Part shown: positions 50,298-59,116 of the stretch, one piece after another
Position numbering within the stretch: the stretch's first letter is position 1
How the letters are laid out: every line of letters starts with the position of its first letter
NCBI GenBank assembly: GCA_902801625.1
Contig: CADCJI010000001.1
Coordinates: 1 to 64,000 of the forward strand
DNA: 64,000 bases
Source: an uncultured Bacteroidia bacterium
GTDB taxonomy: Bacteria; Bacteroidota; Bacteroidia; Bacteroidales; F082
Reading direction: 5' to 3'
Notes under the pieces: generated by a model
What the model was told of the DNA's origin: nothing
The model's database searches: none
The model's input: the letters and a program-made list of their open reading frames with translations, nothing else
Position numbers and translations under genes: made by a program

Positions 50298-52831
50298 AAG
50301 AGATTTTGCCAGTCAAAGCCAAACTCTTCTCCTAATCGGAGAAGGCCTTGCTTGTCTTTTTCACTAAGCTCGCCACCCCTGGCTTCGAGTAGCGGCTCAA
50401 AAAGCTCCGTGATAATGTCGCGTAACTCCATCAGCGGCTTCATCAGGAAGAAGTAGATACCGGCACCATTGGCCACCTCGAAGCATTTGACGATGGACAC
50501 ATCTACGTCATCAAAGCCCCAAGGGTCATCGTCTGCTTGAATGGGATAGTTGCAGGTCAAGTCCATGTTCATGCTTAAATTCTGGAAGATTATTCCGAAG
50601 CCGATAGGCTCTGATGGTGCGACAGCCCTTGGCACTTGTCCTTTGTCATAATTCCAAAACAAAGCTTCATGTCCTTCCCAATTCGACTCTTTTTTGCTTC
50701 TGCCGAAACAAACCAATAGACTGTCTGGAGCCATTTCATCAAGCAACTTGCCAGGATACTTCTTATCTGCATCCCAAGCGGCAAGTGCGGCCATCCCAAC
50801 ACTCGGATTTTGAGCCACATTAATGTATGCTTCTGTATAGATGTTGCCCAGATGCTTGCACTCGTAAGCCTGATAGCCCCGTCTGCTGAAATCGTTCAGT
50901 TGCACACGTTGTTTGAAGATATAGGGCAGTTCAAGCTTCTCATCGTCTTGCAGATAGTCGATGATCTTGCCATCAAGCATCACTTCCTTGATAAGCGTCG
51001 GTCTGTAAACGTCCACTTCGCAATATCGGTCGCCGCCGCCATACCTGATGGTTAGGGTCGGTGCAAGAGGCTCACCGTCCATGCGTATCGCATCCTGATA
51101 GATGACATCTTCATCGAAAATGTTCTTATACCTAATGCAACACGTATCGTAGTCACGCATAATGGGCGTCTCACTGGCAAGTCTTGGCATATAGGCCACC
51201 GCCACAATGTACGGCTTTCCTTTTACGGTCACTTGCAGCGTCACCTTGCCATAGTCAGGTTTGTTCTCTTCAGTCCATAGGGTATATCTGCCGCTTCTTT
51301 GCTTGTATTCTATCAACTCAGCCTCGGTATCTTCTTCGGGCTGTGCATTCTTGATGTCATCTTTGGTTGCGAAATGCCTCACAATAATGTCATCCAGCCC
51401 AAAAATCAGTGGCAGATTCTCAACGTCCAGTACATCACTGATTTCAGGGTCGTCAATATAGTAACGCCTAATCTTCCCACCATCCACATAGTGTATGACG
51501 TCCGTGTAGAGCTTTGTGGTCACCTGGTCGTAACCGATGCGGTTAAATAGGGTGAATTCTTTGCCCTTGTCATCAACGAAGGTCACCGAGTCATAAATAT
51601 ACACCCAATTCCATTCATCACTGAAGCCAAAGGCTTGGTCATTAAAACTCTTGTGTAAAACTTCATGTCCAATCTCATCTTTTACACGGCAGCGGTTCGA
51701 AAACAGCAAAGCTGTCTGTTGCTGCGCATTTTGCGTTGATGTCCAGGTGTCGCCATAGCCTTGTTCCCGCCACAGCTGAAGGTATTCCGTAGCTTCCTGT
51801 GTCTGGGCGATATACTCATTGCCCTCATCATCTTTTACTACTATTTCAATCTTGTCGAAACGGCTTGAAGGAATGTGTTTCACTTGCGCCAACCGCTCCG
51901 TGCCGAAAGCAACGAAATCGTTCACACCATGGTTGAGGTAGGTAATAAGTGGTTTCTCCATCGTTGAAGGCTCAACGACTTCGCTTCCGTTCTTGAATCG
52001 GATATGGACATAAAGGTGCTCCTTATTCTCAGGATGAGGCACACCCCATAAGTGTACCCTGTCGAACCGCAGGTACTGATGCAGACCTCCACCAACCTCC
52101 TCGGGTTTCAACCACACGTTGAGACGACGCTGCATATAGTTATAGTCAGGCGAAAAAGTAACCACCCACTCAAAACGGAACTTCACCCTAAGTATCTCAT
52201 CATTGGCAGCTTTGATGGTGGCCACAAAACGATTGACGTCCGACGATTCGTCTTTAAGGTCGTCTTCGTGGAAAGGCATTGCTCCGTTTAGTATCTCCTT
52301 CATGTATTCATACAGCGAGTGTTGCTGTTTGATACTCTCGCGGAAAGCCACGGCTCTTGCTGCGTCATCAAGGTTTTCCAGTGTGTAGTCTTCGCCGTGA
52401 TAGATGCGGCACAAACCTTTCAGGAACTTCATGTTGTCGTTTCTGTTCAGCTCATGCTGAATGGCAAGGCCACCCAATACATATAGGGAGTAGATCCAAC
52501 GAGGGGTTCCAGTATCGTCCTTGTATAAGTATTTCTTTTGACTGATGCCACTGTTTTCCCAAAGAGCTTTCATGTCAAGGCCATCGATGAGCGCGTTTTT
52601 GTTGCCGCTCTGATACCGACGTTTATACCACTCAGCAATATAAACAATTGTGGCAACAGCATATTCTGGTTTTGCCAATGTGGCTTTGCCGTTGTCCGAT
52701 GCAATGGCTGTAAGGCATTTTTCAAGTTGGTTGAAATCTGCCTCCGACAATCGTAACCGCCATACGTAGGGCTGGTTGATGTCCATCGTCGCTATCTTGT
52801 CGCGTAGTGACTGGCTCAATCTTCCTTCCAT
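50294..52831 (-). CDS. Large unknown protein coupled to the DruE-like helicase
   Basis: 845 aa, not recognised by motif. The N-terminus SQSLRDKIATMDINQPYVWR leads to a helical part (about 30-200, with HELNRNDNMKFLKGLCRIYH). A long beta-rich middle (about 210-640) follows, with many short Y/V/D-rich strands such as YIDDPEISDVLDVENLPLIF. The C-terminal helical end is LLRLGEEFGFDWQNLF. No nuclease, ATPase or membrane motif is visible. It overlaps the HNH gene start-to-stop by 16 bases and the helicase by ATGA. A large orphan upstream of DruE suggests the DruH role of type III Druantia; similarity to DruH was not tested. Confidence 0.75.
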   Translation of the reverse strand: MEGRLSQSLRDKIATMDINQPYVWRLRLSEADFNQLEKCLTAIASDNGKATLAKPEYAVATIVYIAEWYKRRYQSGNKNALIDGLDMKALWENSGISQKKYLYKDDTGTPRWIYSLYVLGGLAIQHELNRNDNMKFLKGLCRIYHGEDYTLENLDDAARAVAFRESIKQQHSLYEYMKEILNGAMPFHEDDLKDESSDVNRFVATIKAANDEILRVKFRFEWVVTFSPDYNYMQRRLNVWLKPEEVGGGLHQYLRFDRVHLWGVPHPENKEHLYVHIRFKNGSEVVEPSTMEKPLITYLNHGVNDFVAFGTERLAQVKHIPSSRFDKIEIVVKDDEGNEYIAQTQEATEYLQLWREQGYGDTWTSTQNAQQQTALLFSNRCRVKDEIGHEVLHKSFNDQAFGFSDEWNWVYIYDSVTFVDDKGKEFTLFNRIGYDQVTTKLYTDVIHYVDGGKIRRYYIDDPEISDVLDVENLPLIFGLDDIIVRHFATKDDIKNAQPEEDTEAELIEYKQRSGRYTLWTEENKPDYGKVTLQVTVKGKPYIVAVAYMPRLASETPIMRDYDTCCIRYKNIFDEDVIYQDAIRMDGEPLAPTLTIRYGGGDRYCEVDVYRPTLIKEVMLDGKIIDYLQDDEKLELPYIFKQRVQLNDFSRRGYQAYECKHLGNIYTEAYINVAQNPSVGMAALAAWDADKKYPGKLLDEMAPDSLLVCFGRSKKESNWEGHEALFWNYDKGQVPRAVAPSEPIGFGIIFQNLSMNMDLTCNYPIQADDDPWGFDDVDVSIVKCFEVANGAGIYFFLMKPLMELRDIITELFEPLLEARGGELSEKDKQGLLRLGEEFGFDWQNLF

Positions 52832-53580
52832 ACCTTTATCTCCTTCTTTTCGCCCTTATAGGCTGCTCGCAGTTCGGCAAGTGTCAGCGGGCCTTCCTTG
52901 CCGTGATGAATCATCGAATGGCAATTGCTGCAGAGCGGCACAAGGTTTTCCAAAAAGTCTTCGGGACGGCTTTCATCGAAGGTGGAAATCATCTGCAAAT
53001 GATGCACCTCTATGAAGTTGCCGCCCAGTTCTTCTCCATACAACTCGGCGAAGTTCATGCCGCAGCACTGGCACTGGTAGCCGTATTTGTTGATGCAAGC
53101 CTGCCGCAAAGCGGGATTGCGATGGGCTTGTTCAAACTCCACATGCTTTTTCTCGCCCTCAGTCAACGTTCTCTCTTTGGGCTTTGATGGAGCAGGGGGT
53201 GTTTTCGTCTTCTTTCTCTGAGTGTTGGCTCCTCCCTCATTATTGGTTTTCTGCTTGCTCAGCTGCTTGAACGCCTTCGACTCCAAAAACTGAGAGTAGG
53301 TCCTTAAATGTATATAGTATTGCTGGCCGGCAGCTTCGTTCTCGGCTCTCATTTCAGGAATAATGGCAATTCTATTACGCACCCTGTCATAGAAGTTATG
53401 GTCGGTTTGCTCATAGATGCTTCCAAAGCCGCTGTCCACATGCCTGCGGATGAAGTCAACCAGCTCGTGCTCTGTGAAATTAGCAAACGCTTCGGCATTC
53501 GGATATCGTTTCAGAAACTCTTCCACGTAGGCTTTGCGAATCGCTTCAATGGTGGGTAAAACGTTATTTTGTTGTGCCAT
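52816..53580 (-). CDS. HNH endonuclease
   Basis: 254 aa from ATG 53580 (MAQQNNVLPTIEAIRKAYVE); an ATG at 53595 would add five residues and deepen the overlap with the gene upstream. The C-terminal HNH/zinc fold is clear: CINKYGYQCQCCGMNF, EVHHLQMISTF, and ENLVPLCSNCHSMIHHG. The N-terminal half is helical and may bind partners. A Lys/Pro-rich linker (about 115-140) joins the halves. It lies between the AlbA_2 gene and the 845-aa gene in overlapping frames, so it is probably the nuclease arm of the same system (inference). Confidence 0.87.
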   Translation of the reverse strand: MAQQNNVLPTIEAIRKAYVEEFLKRYPNAEAFANFTEHELVDFIRRHVDSGFGSIYEQTDHNFYDRVRNRIAIIPEMRAENEAAGQQYYIHLRTYSQFLESKAFKQLSKQKTNNEGGANTQRKKTKTPPAPSKPKERTLTEGEKKHVEFEQAHRNPALRQACINKYGYQCQCCGMNFAELYGEELGGNFIEVHHLQMISTFDESRPEDFLENLVPLCSNCHSMIHHGKEGPLTLAELRAAYKGEKKEIKVWKED

Positions 53581-55054
53581 ATTGCTCCTTTTCAAGTTGT
53601 TCTTTAAGCTGTTTCCCCAATGCAGTGAGATAGTACTTCTGCTGCGGATGGTGAAGGTTTTCAGGATGGGTCCTTTCTATCAGACCTGCTTCAAGTGCCG
53701 GCGCGATGAACTGTTTGATAAACAATTGCTTACTATTAGGTGAACAGTTGGTGACAAGTTGAAGTTCGGAAACCGACAAATTATCTTCTTTAAAACTATG
53801 TATCAACGACTTAACCTGTGTTGACAAGCTGGTGAACAGCTGGTGAACAGCTGGTGAACAGCTCACATCTCCTGGATCTTTTACGACTACGCTAAAAGCA
53901 GTCAAATAGCTGACGTTGAATACCGCTTCAGGATTCTCGTTGGCACGAAGCAAATCCTGTACCTCACCAATGCCATGATTAAACATGTTGACATAGTTCA
54001 ATATTTTCATCATCCCTGCCACAACACTGTTTCGGTAGTCGTTCACATAAGGGAAGTTCTCTGGTCGTGCTTGTCCGTACAGGCCTCCAGGATTCATGAT
54101 TTCAATGTGGGTGTCGTATTGGTACAAGCGGGTTGGCATGTTCGCCTGATAGTCACGATGCATCACAGCGTTCATCATCAGTTCGCGCAGTGCTTTGAAG
54201 GGATAGTTCAACACATCTTTCTCCCGTAGAATACTTATAGGCACAGGCCGTTTTGTGATGATGCCATCGCGAATGAAGTTCTCCAACTGGGGAAGCATCT
54301 TGTAGAGGCATCCTTCAAACCGCCGCTCATTCAGTATTTCACCGCCATTGGTCTCGCCTTTGAAGCGGACAAACTGAATATATGCCCCTGGCATAAAGTA
54401 TTTTGGGTTATTCCCGAACATGATGAGCGCGGCATAGGTGGGGCAGTCCCATTGCATATTGTATAGATGAAGCGATGCCAATTGCTCCTTTAACGGGCGG
54501 CGGTCGGCTGCCAGCACCTCGGCATCGATAGCCCGAGGCAGATATTCCTTGACGATGGTGTCGGTGTCAATATCGTCGATGGTGGCCTCGCGGCAGGGTC
54601 GGGTATCGAAGGTGGGCAGACTGGCGGCACAGCGTTCGGCCAGTATGCGTTCCTCTTCGGCGCTGGCGATGTCGCGGCGAGGACCAATGCGAATAAAAGT
54701 GCGGCCACGGTAGCGCACTGGCGTGTCGAACGATGGCGTCACCTCCACCACCAACACGTCTCCCTTGTCGGTCACCACCTTTTCGGTACTCATCACTGGC
54801 AGGGGAAGGATGTTGCCATCGGAGCGTATGCCGCTGATTTTCTTCATTAGAGCGTCATCCACTTTCAGACCGTCGATTTCGCCATTGTCGCGCACACCTA
54901 TCAGCAGATAGCCTTTCTTGCGTGAGCCAGGCATATCGTTGGCAAAAGCGCAAATGGCCTCCTGAAACTTGTCCATGTTGCCCGTGGAGGTCGTCAGCTC
55001 TATGCGGTAACTCTCGTCCGACGATATGATATTGAATAACTCTTCCTTCGTCAT
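53564..55054 (-). CDS. AlbA_2/Schlafen-like ATP-binding regulator with phase-variation-type repeat
   Basis: 496 aa. N-terminal AlbA_2 domain (about 1-140: FQEAICAFANDMPGSRKKGY, LIGVRDNGEIDGLKVDD, RTFIRIGPRRDIASAEE). A GHKL-like HATPase domain follows (about 290-390: ALRELMMNAVMHRDYQANMP, IEIMNPGGLYGQ, NHGIGEVQDLL). A winged-helix domain closes it. Such proteins are transcriptional or RNA-level regulators, often first in defence operons. The tail is preceded by VHQLFTSLSTQ, encoded by three tandem 11-bp units; loss or gain of one would shift the frame. Its stop overlaps the HNH start. Confidence 0.85.
   Translation of the reverse strand: MTKEELFNIISSDESYRIELTTSTGNMDKFQEAICAFANDMPGSRKKGYLLIGVRDNGEIDGLKVDDALMKKISGIRSDGNILPLPVMSTEKVVTDKGDVLVVEVTPSFDTPVRYRGRTFIRIGPRRDIASAEEERILAERCAASLPTFDTRPCREATIDDIDTDTIVKEYLPRAIDAEVLAADRRPLKEQLASLHLYNMQWDCPTYAALIMFGNNPKYFMPGAYIQFVRFKGETNGGEILNERRFEGCLYKMLPQLENFIRDGIITKRPVPISILREKDVLNYPFKALRELMMNAVMHRDYQANMPTRLYQYDTHIEIMNPGGLYGQARPENFPYVNDYRNSVVAGMMKILNYVNMFNHGIGEVQDLLRANENPEAVFNVSYLTAFSVVVKDPGDVSCSPAVHQLFTSLSTQVKSLIHSFKEDNLSVSELQLVTNCSPNSKQLFIKQFIAPALEAGLIERTHPENLHHPQQKYYLTALGKQLKEQLEKEQYGTTK
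53827..53863. repeat. Tandem 11-bp repeat (AGCTGGTGAAC x3.4) in coding sequence
   Basis: Three perfect units and a partial fourth (AGCT). The unit is not a multiple of three. It lies near codon 400 of the AlbA_2 gene, with a degenerate further copy at about 53742. Confidence 0.85.
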
Positions 55055-55161
55055 AATCTCTTCTTTTTTCCTACTTTAGGATTTCTTCCTTACGGATGGC
55101 TTCAAAAAACTATATTATGTTATTGTCTTGTTGCATTCTGCTGTTACTTGCGTCTTTCGTG
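55055..55161. other. Short spacer between the R-M fusion and the AlbA_2 gene
   Basis: AT-rich, 107 bases. No exact TAnnTTTG box and no strong hairpin. The AlbA_2 operon may be read through from the restriction-modification genes. Confidence 0.4.
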
Positions 55162-58100
55162 TTAATCCATAGGTTTGATTGTAGATTCAATGTATAGTAT
55201 CTCTTGTGTTTCTAGTTCAAACTTATGACATAACAAGAGATTTAATTCATCAATAGGAACGTCCCAATTGATTTCGTCAAGACTAGAATAATCAAACCAT
55301 GGTACAAACTGGAAACATTCTTTCGAATACATCAAACCAGTAGTCCCTAAAGAAATCAGGATCCTCGCGAATTTAGTTTTAAAGTATTTGGAGCACCTAG
55401 TAGCTTCGTTTTTGCTTTTTAATGCATCAAGCATAAGGTATGTCTCTGTAATCACTTCTTTTGGTCCAATTGTTTTTACCTTAGTAATTACATTTTTGCC
55501 ATTCGCGGCATTATTCACTCCAGCTCTATCTGGATCTAATAATCCTACATAAACTTTATAATGGTCAATCAAATTACTGTTTTTAGTAACTTCGTCTCTT
55601 CTTATATAACCAATTCCTTCACTACTATAAAGTGTTAGTGCTCCCTCAAAAGACTGTTGCTCTCCACGAGCAAAAGTTCTCAATCCAAAAGGTTTGTTCT
55701 GGAAAATTCTGGATGAATAGAACTTGTGATGTTTAGCAAGTACTTTCTGAATAATACCAACACCTATGTTGTCACGAATAAAAATATCAAATTCAGATAA
55801 ATCTCTCTCGGTTGTTGTAGCTATACCACCAATAGAGGAGGTAAATCTACACAAACCATTATGTTTAGTATCCCAAAGGAAATAACAAATACCGCCAGCA
55901 ATATCAGCACTTTCAAAACAATCTCTACTTTTTGGGAAGTCCGTTAGTACTGCTATATGTTTGTCCGTTAGCATATCATTTCTAAAATCATCTAAACCTT
56001 TACCTCCAGCATACCATCTCGCAGGCATAATCATAGAGATATAATTTGGATTTGATTTTTTTGCCACCTCGACAAAGGTATGATAAATTGGAGATGCGCT
56101 AATTCCTTTACTTCCTCCGCCATCTGATAACATGTAAGGGGGATTGCCTACTATTGCATTGAATTTCATTTCTTTTTTACTTGTTGTTCCCTTCCAATAA
56201 CCAATTGACTTAATATCGTTGACAAGTGCCTCTTGGCCGTTTTGGGCTCTTTCTATAAGTTTTTCTGCTTTAATGTTTGCTTTTTTCTCCACTTGGCGGA
56301 AGCCAAAGAGGGTGCGTTTTGTAATGCCCACAGCCATTGGAGTATTACAAATAATAAAGATGTTGTCAGCTACGATGTCGTCCCAAACCACTTGCTCTTC
56401 CTGCACGCTGATGGTTTCAGGGTTGATGCACTCAGCCTTGATGTACTCTTGGAGTCGACGGCGGTAGAGCGAGTAAGTGACATAAAGGGGATAAAGACCC
56501 GTCTTTGAGTTAATCTCCAAAATTTTGGTCTGCACCTCGCCACCGTCATCCACATTGTCGAACAACTCGCGGGTTACCTCGCCTTGCTCAACAAAACGGG
56601 GTTGCTCAATCTGACCTTTCTTTTCGTCGAAGGTCTCGTCAAAGAAACACCAGCCGCCAAGGGTGTTGCTCAAATGCATGTTCACCACACGCCAAGGTGT
56701 CAATACGGTTTCCTTGTCGGGGTTGTGGAAATAAGAAAAGATTTCGGTAATCTGCTTAATGCGTTCTTCTACATGCATAAAGTCAGCCTCGCGGGTCAGG
56801 GCGCGGTATTTGCGGCCCGCTTCCATAAAACGCGTGGCATTGAAGCAATGCTTAATCTTGTTGAAATCCTCCTTGCTGATGCCTTTAGGCATAAACTCCG
56901 CCCACGACTCATCTTTTATTTTGCGGGTGAAATTCTCAACGGTGATGTCGTCGGTGCTCTCGCCAGCATCGGCACCGCCATACATCAGCAGTGGGATGCG
57001 CAGGGCAATGCCTCTGATGTTGGTGATGCGTTTGCGGAACTCTTCGCGTTCCTGCTTGGCTTTCTCACGTTTGGCAGCCTTCTCAGCCTCATCGCGAAGC
57101 CATTTTTCACGCTCTTCGTCGCTCGCCGATTCCCACCATTTGATGAAAGCCTCTTCTTTTTTCAGCTTTTCCTCGGCTTTCTTTTTGGCTTCGGCCATTT
57201 TCTCGGCAATTTTTGCCTCCCACTCGGCGCGCTGCTCTGGAGTCATGTGGCTCAGGTCAACCGTCTCTTTGGCCTCCTTGCGTGTTTCGTCGGGGGCCTG
57301 GCCGCCATTCATGCCGATGTGGTTGATGATGTTAGGATCGAGCTTATTAAGCTCTTGCATATTGTACAAGCATGAATCGTCAAATCCCTTGCGTACCAGC
57401 CGGTCGATGAAGACGTTCTCCAACTGTTTATAGATGTCGTTGACATCAAGTGGAGACATCATTCCGCCTTCCATCGAAATAACGGGGCAAAGCTCCACAA
57501 ACTTCTTAACCGTTTCTTGGTCGCGCATTTCTTGGGTCTTTTCCTCGTCGCCTTCTTCTTTCTTGGCCTCTTCCTTCTTCGTCAAAGAAGAGAACTTGGC
57601 AGTTTCGGCCACAACCTTCAAGGTGCGGTCAGGTGAAAAGTCGAACACGTAGCATTCGGTCTTCATCTTGCCATCAGGGGTCTTGTAGGGCGACTGCACT
57701 CTGAAGATGGTCTGCATATAGGTGGCAGCACGGTCACCGCCTTTCAAATAGAGCACCGCCGACCAAGGTTCCACGGTAACCCCCGTGGTCAGTCTGCCGC
57801 ACGAAATGGTGATGGTTGAGGTTTGTTCTGGCAACTCGCCTATGGCATTTTTTACAACGTCGAGGGCAGACTCCTCTTGTTCGTCAGTTTCCACCTCGCC
57901 AGCCACATTCTTTACATCGAAATGCTTGAAGATACGATGCTCATCAAGCAAGGTTTTAAGCGCTTTGGCCTCTTTTACTCCCGAAACCACCCAAAACGTG
58001 TGGCGGAACATCTTGCGATACTCGTCAGTCGAGAATGGGAAATTGTTTTCTGCGTCTTTGGTACACAACAAATCGAGGAACTTCTTCACCTCAGCCTCAT

Positions 58101-59112
58101 GCACAAACCTGCCTTTGGCACCTTCGGGCATATAATGGCCTGGTTCTTTATTAGGGTTATCGGCTTTGGGATTACCCGTCCAAGTACGGAAGAATTCGGT
58201 AAAATTGAATACCCCATCTTGTTCTAACACTTGATCAAGATTCTTTCGGATGTCGTAGGTGAGTATTTTCATCTTGGGAAGGTCTGCATAAGGATTTTTC
58301 TCGCCAGGATGGTCAATCTCCCATTGATGTTTGGCTTGCTGTTCCGAAATGTAATCCCACGTGAAGATTTCATTCGATTCAAAATCCTCATATAAATTGA
58401 AAGGCGTGCCCGACAAATGGAGCATCTTGGTCTTTTCTTTCTTTAAGAAGTCTTTGATGACACTCTCACCCAAAGCAGTTCGCGTTCCCTCGTGGGCCTC
58501 GTCGATCACCACCAAATCCCAGTCGGTGTTTAGGATGTCGGCTTTCAGTTTTTCGTTTTCGTTGCTTGGCGTGTCGTCTTCCTTCGTGCCATGCTTGGCC
58601 TGTGTTTTGGCATTCACCAGTTCCGATAGGCGCAGGTACTGCATCGAGACGAAAAACACATAATGGTTGCCTTCAGTCTTCACGAACTTCTCCAAGTCGT
58701 AGTAGTTGCCTTGATTGTCTGTTTCAGAACGAGTACCAAAACCATACTTGTCAATGATATCACTGTTGCCCTCAATAGCAGTACCAAAAACTTGTTTGAA
58801 AGCTTTAAGCCAGCTATCACTCACCACAGGTCGATGGGTTACGATAAGTGTCCGCTTCACATCCATTTCGCGGGCCAGCTGCAAGGCGCAGATGGTCTTG
58901 CCGAAACGCATCTTGGCATTCCACAGGAACTGCCTATAATCAGGCCGAACTGTGTACACATAGTCGGGTTTTCGGCCGCTTCTGTCGCAAAAACGCTCTT
59001 TGGCGCGGTCAATGGCCTCTCGCTGTTCTGGACGAAGCTTGATCAAGTCAGCACCAAACATGACGGTTTGCGTGCCAGACTTAATCTCTTCAAGGGTTGT
59101 ATAGGTTGCCAT
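55162..59112 (-). CDS. Helicase-methyltransferase fusion of a restriction-modification system
   Basis: 1316 aa from ATG 59112 (MATYTTLEEIKSGTQTVM), four bases after the upstream stop. N-terminal SF2 helicase: Walker A WNAKMRFGKTICALQ (about 70), DEAH box VVIDEAHEGTRTALG (about 204), late motif RAATYMQTIFRVQSPYK (about 460). A charged coiled coil (KKKAEEKLKKEEAFIKWWES) lies at about 650. A C-terminal Eco57I-type adenine methylase carries the catalytic NPPY in MKFNAIVGNPPYML (about 990). The last 250 residues look like a target-recognition domain. No PD-(D/E)xK motif is obvious, so cutting may need the partner or another nuclease. Confidence 0.85.
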   Translation of the reverse strand: MATYTTLEEIKSGTQTVMFGADLIKLRPEQREAIDRAKERFCDRSGRKPDYVYTVRPDYRQFLWNAKMRFGKTICALQLAREMDVKRTLIVTHRPVVSDSWLKAFKQVFGTAIEGNSDIIDKYGFGTRSETDNQGNYYDLEKFVKTEGNHYVFFVSMQYLRLSELVNAKTQAKHGTKEDDTPSNENEKLKADILNTDWDLVVIDEAHEGTRTALGESVIKDFLKKEKTKMLHLSGTPFNLYEDFESNEIFTWDYISEQQAKHQWEIDHPGEKNPYADLPKMKILTYDIRKNLDQVLEQDGVFNFTEFFRTWTGNPKADNPNKEPGHYMPEGAKGRFVHEAEVKKFLDLLCTKDAENNFPFSTDEYRKMFRHTFWVVSGVKEAKALKTLLDEHRIFKHFDVKNVAGEVETDEQEESALDVVKNAIGELPEQTSTITISCGRLTTGVTVEPWSAVLYLKGGDRAATYMQTIFRVQSPYKTPDGKMKTECYVFDFSPDRTLKVVAETAKFSSLTKKEEAKKEEGDEEKTQEMRDQETVKKFVELCPVISMEGGMMSPLDVNDIYKQLENVFIDRLVRKGFDDSCLYNMQELNKLDPNIINHIGMNGGQAPDETRKEAKETVDLSHMTPEQRAEWEAKIAEKMAEAKKKAEEKLKKEEAFIKWWESASDEEREKWLRDEAEKAAKREKAKQEREEFRKRITNIRGIALRIPLLMYGGADAGESTDDITVENFTRKIKDESWAEFMPKGISKEDFNKIKHCFNATRFMEAGRKYRALTREADFMHVEERIKQITEIFSYFHNPDKETVLTPWRVVNMHLSNTLGGWCFFDETFDEKKGQIEQPRFVEQGEVTRELFDNVDDGGEVQTKILEINSKTGLYPLYVTYSLYRRRLQEYIKAECINPETISVQEEQVVWDDIVADNIFIICNTPMAVGITKRTLFGFRQVEKKANIKAEKLIERAQNGQEALVNDIKSIGYWKGTTSKKEMKFNAIVGNPPYMLSDGGGSKGISASPIYHTFVEVAKKSNPNYISMIMPARWYAGGKGLDDFRNDMLTDKHIAVLTDFPKSRDCFESADIAGGICYFLWDTKHNGLCRFTSSIGGIATTTERDLSEFDIFIRDNIGVGIIQKVLAKHHKFYSSRIFQNKPFGLRTFARGEQQSFEGALTLYSSEGIGYIRRDEVTKNSNLIDHYKVYVGLLDPDRAGVNNAANGKNVITKVKTIGPKEVITETYLMLDALKSKNEATRCSKYFKTKFARILISLGTTGLMYSKECFQFVPWFDYSSLDEINWDVPIDELNLLLCHKFELETQEILYIESTIKPMD

Positions 59113-59116
59113 AGTT

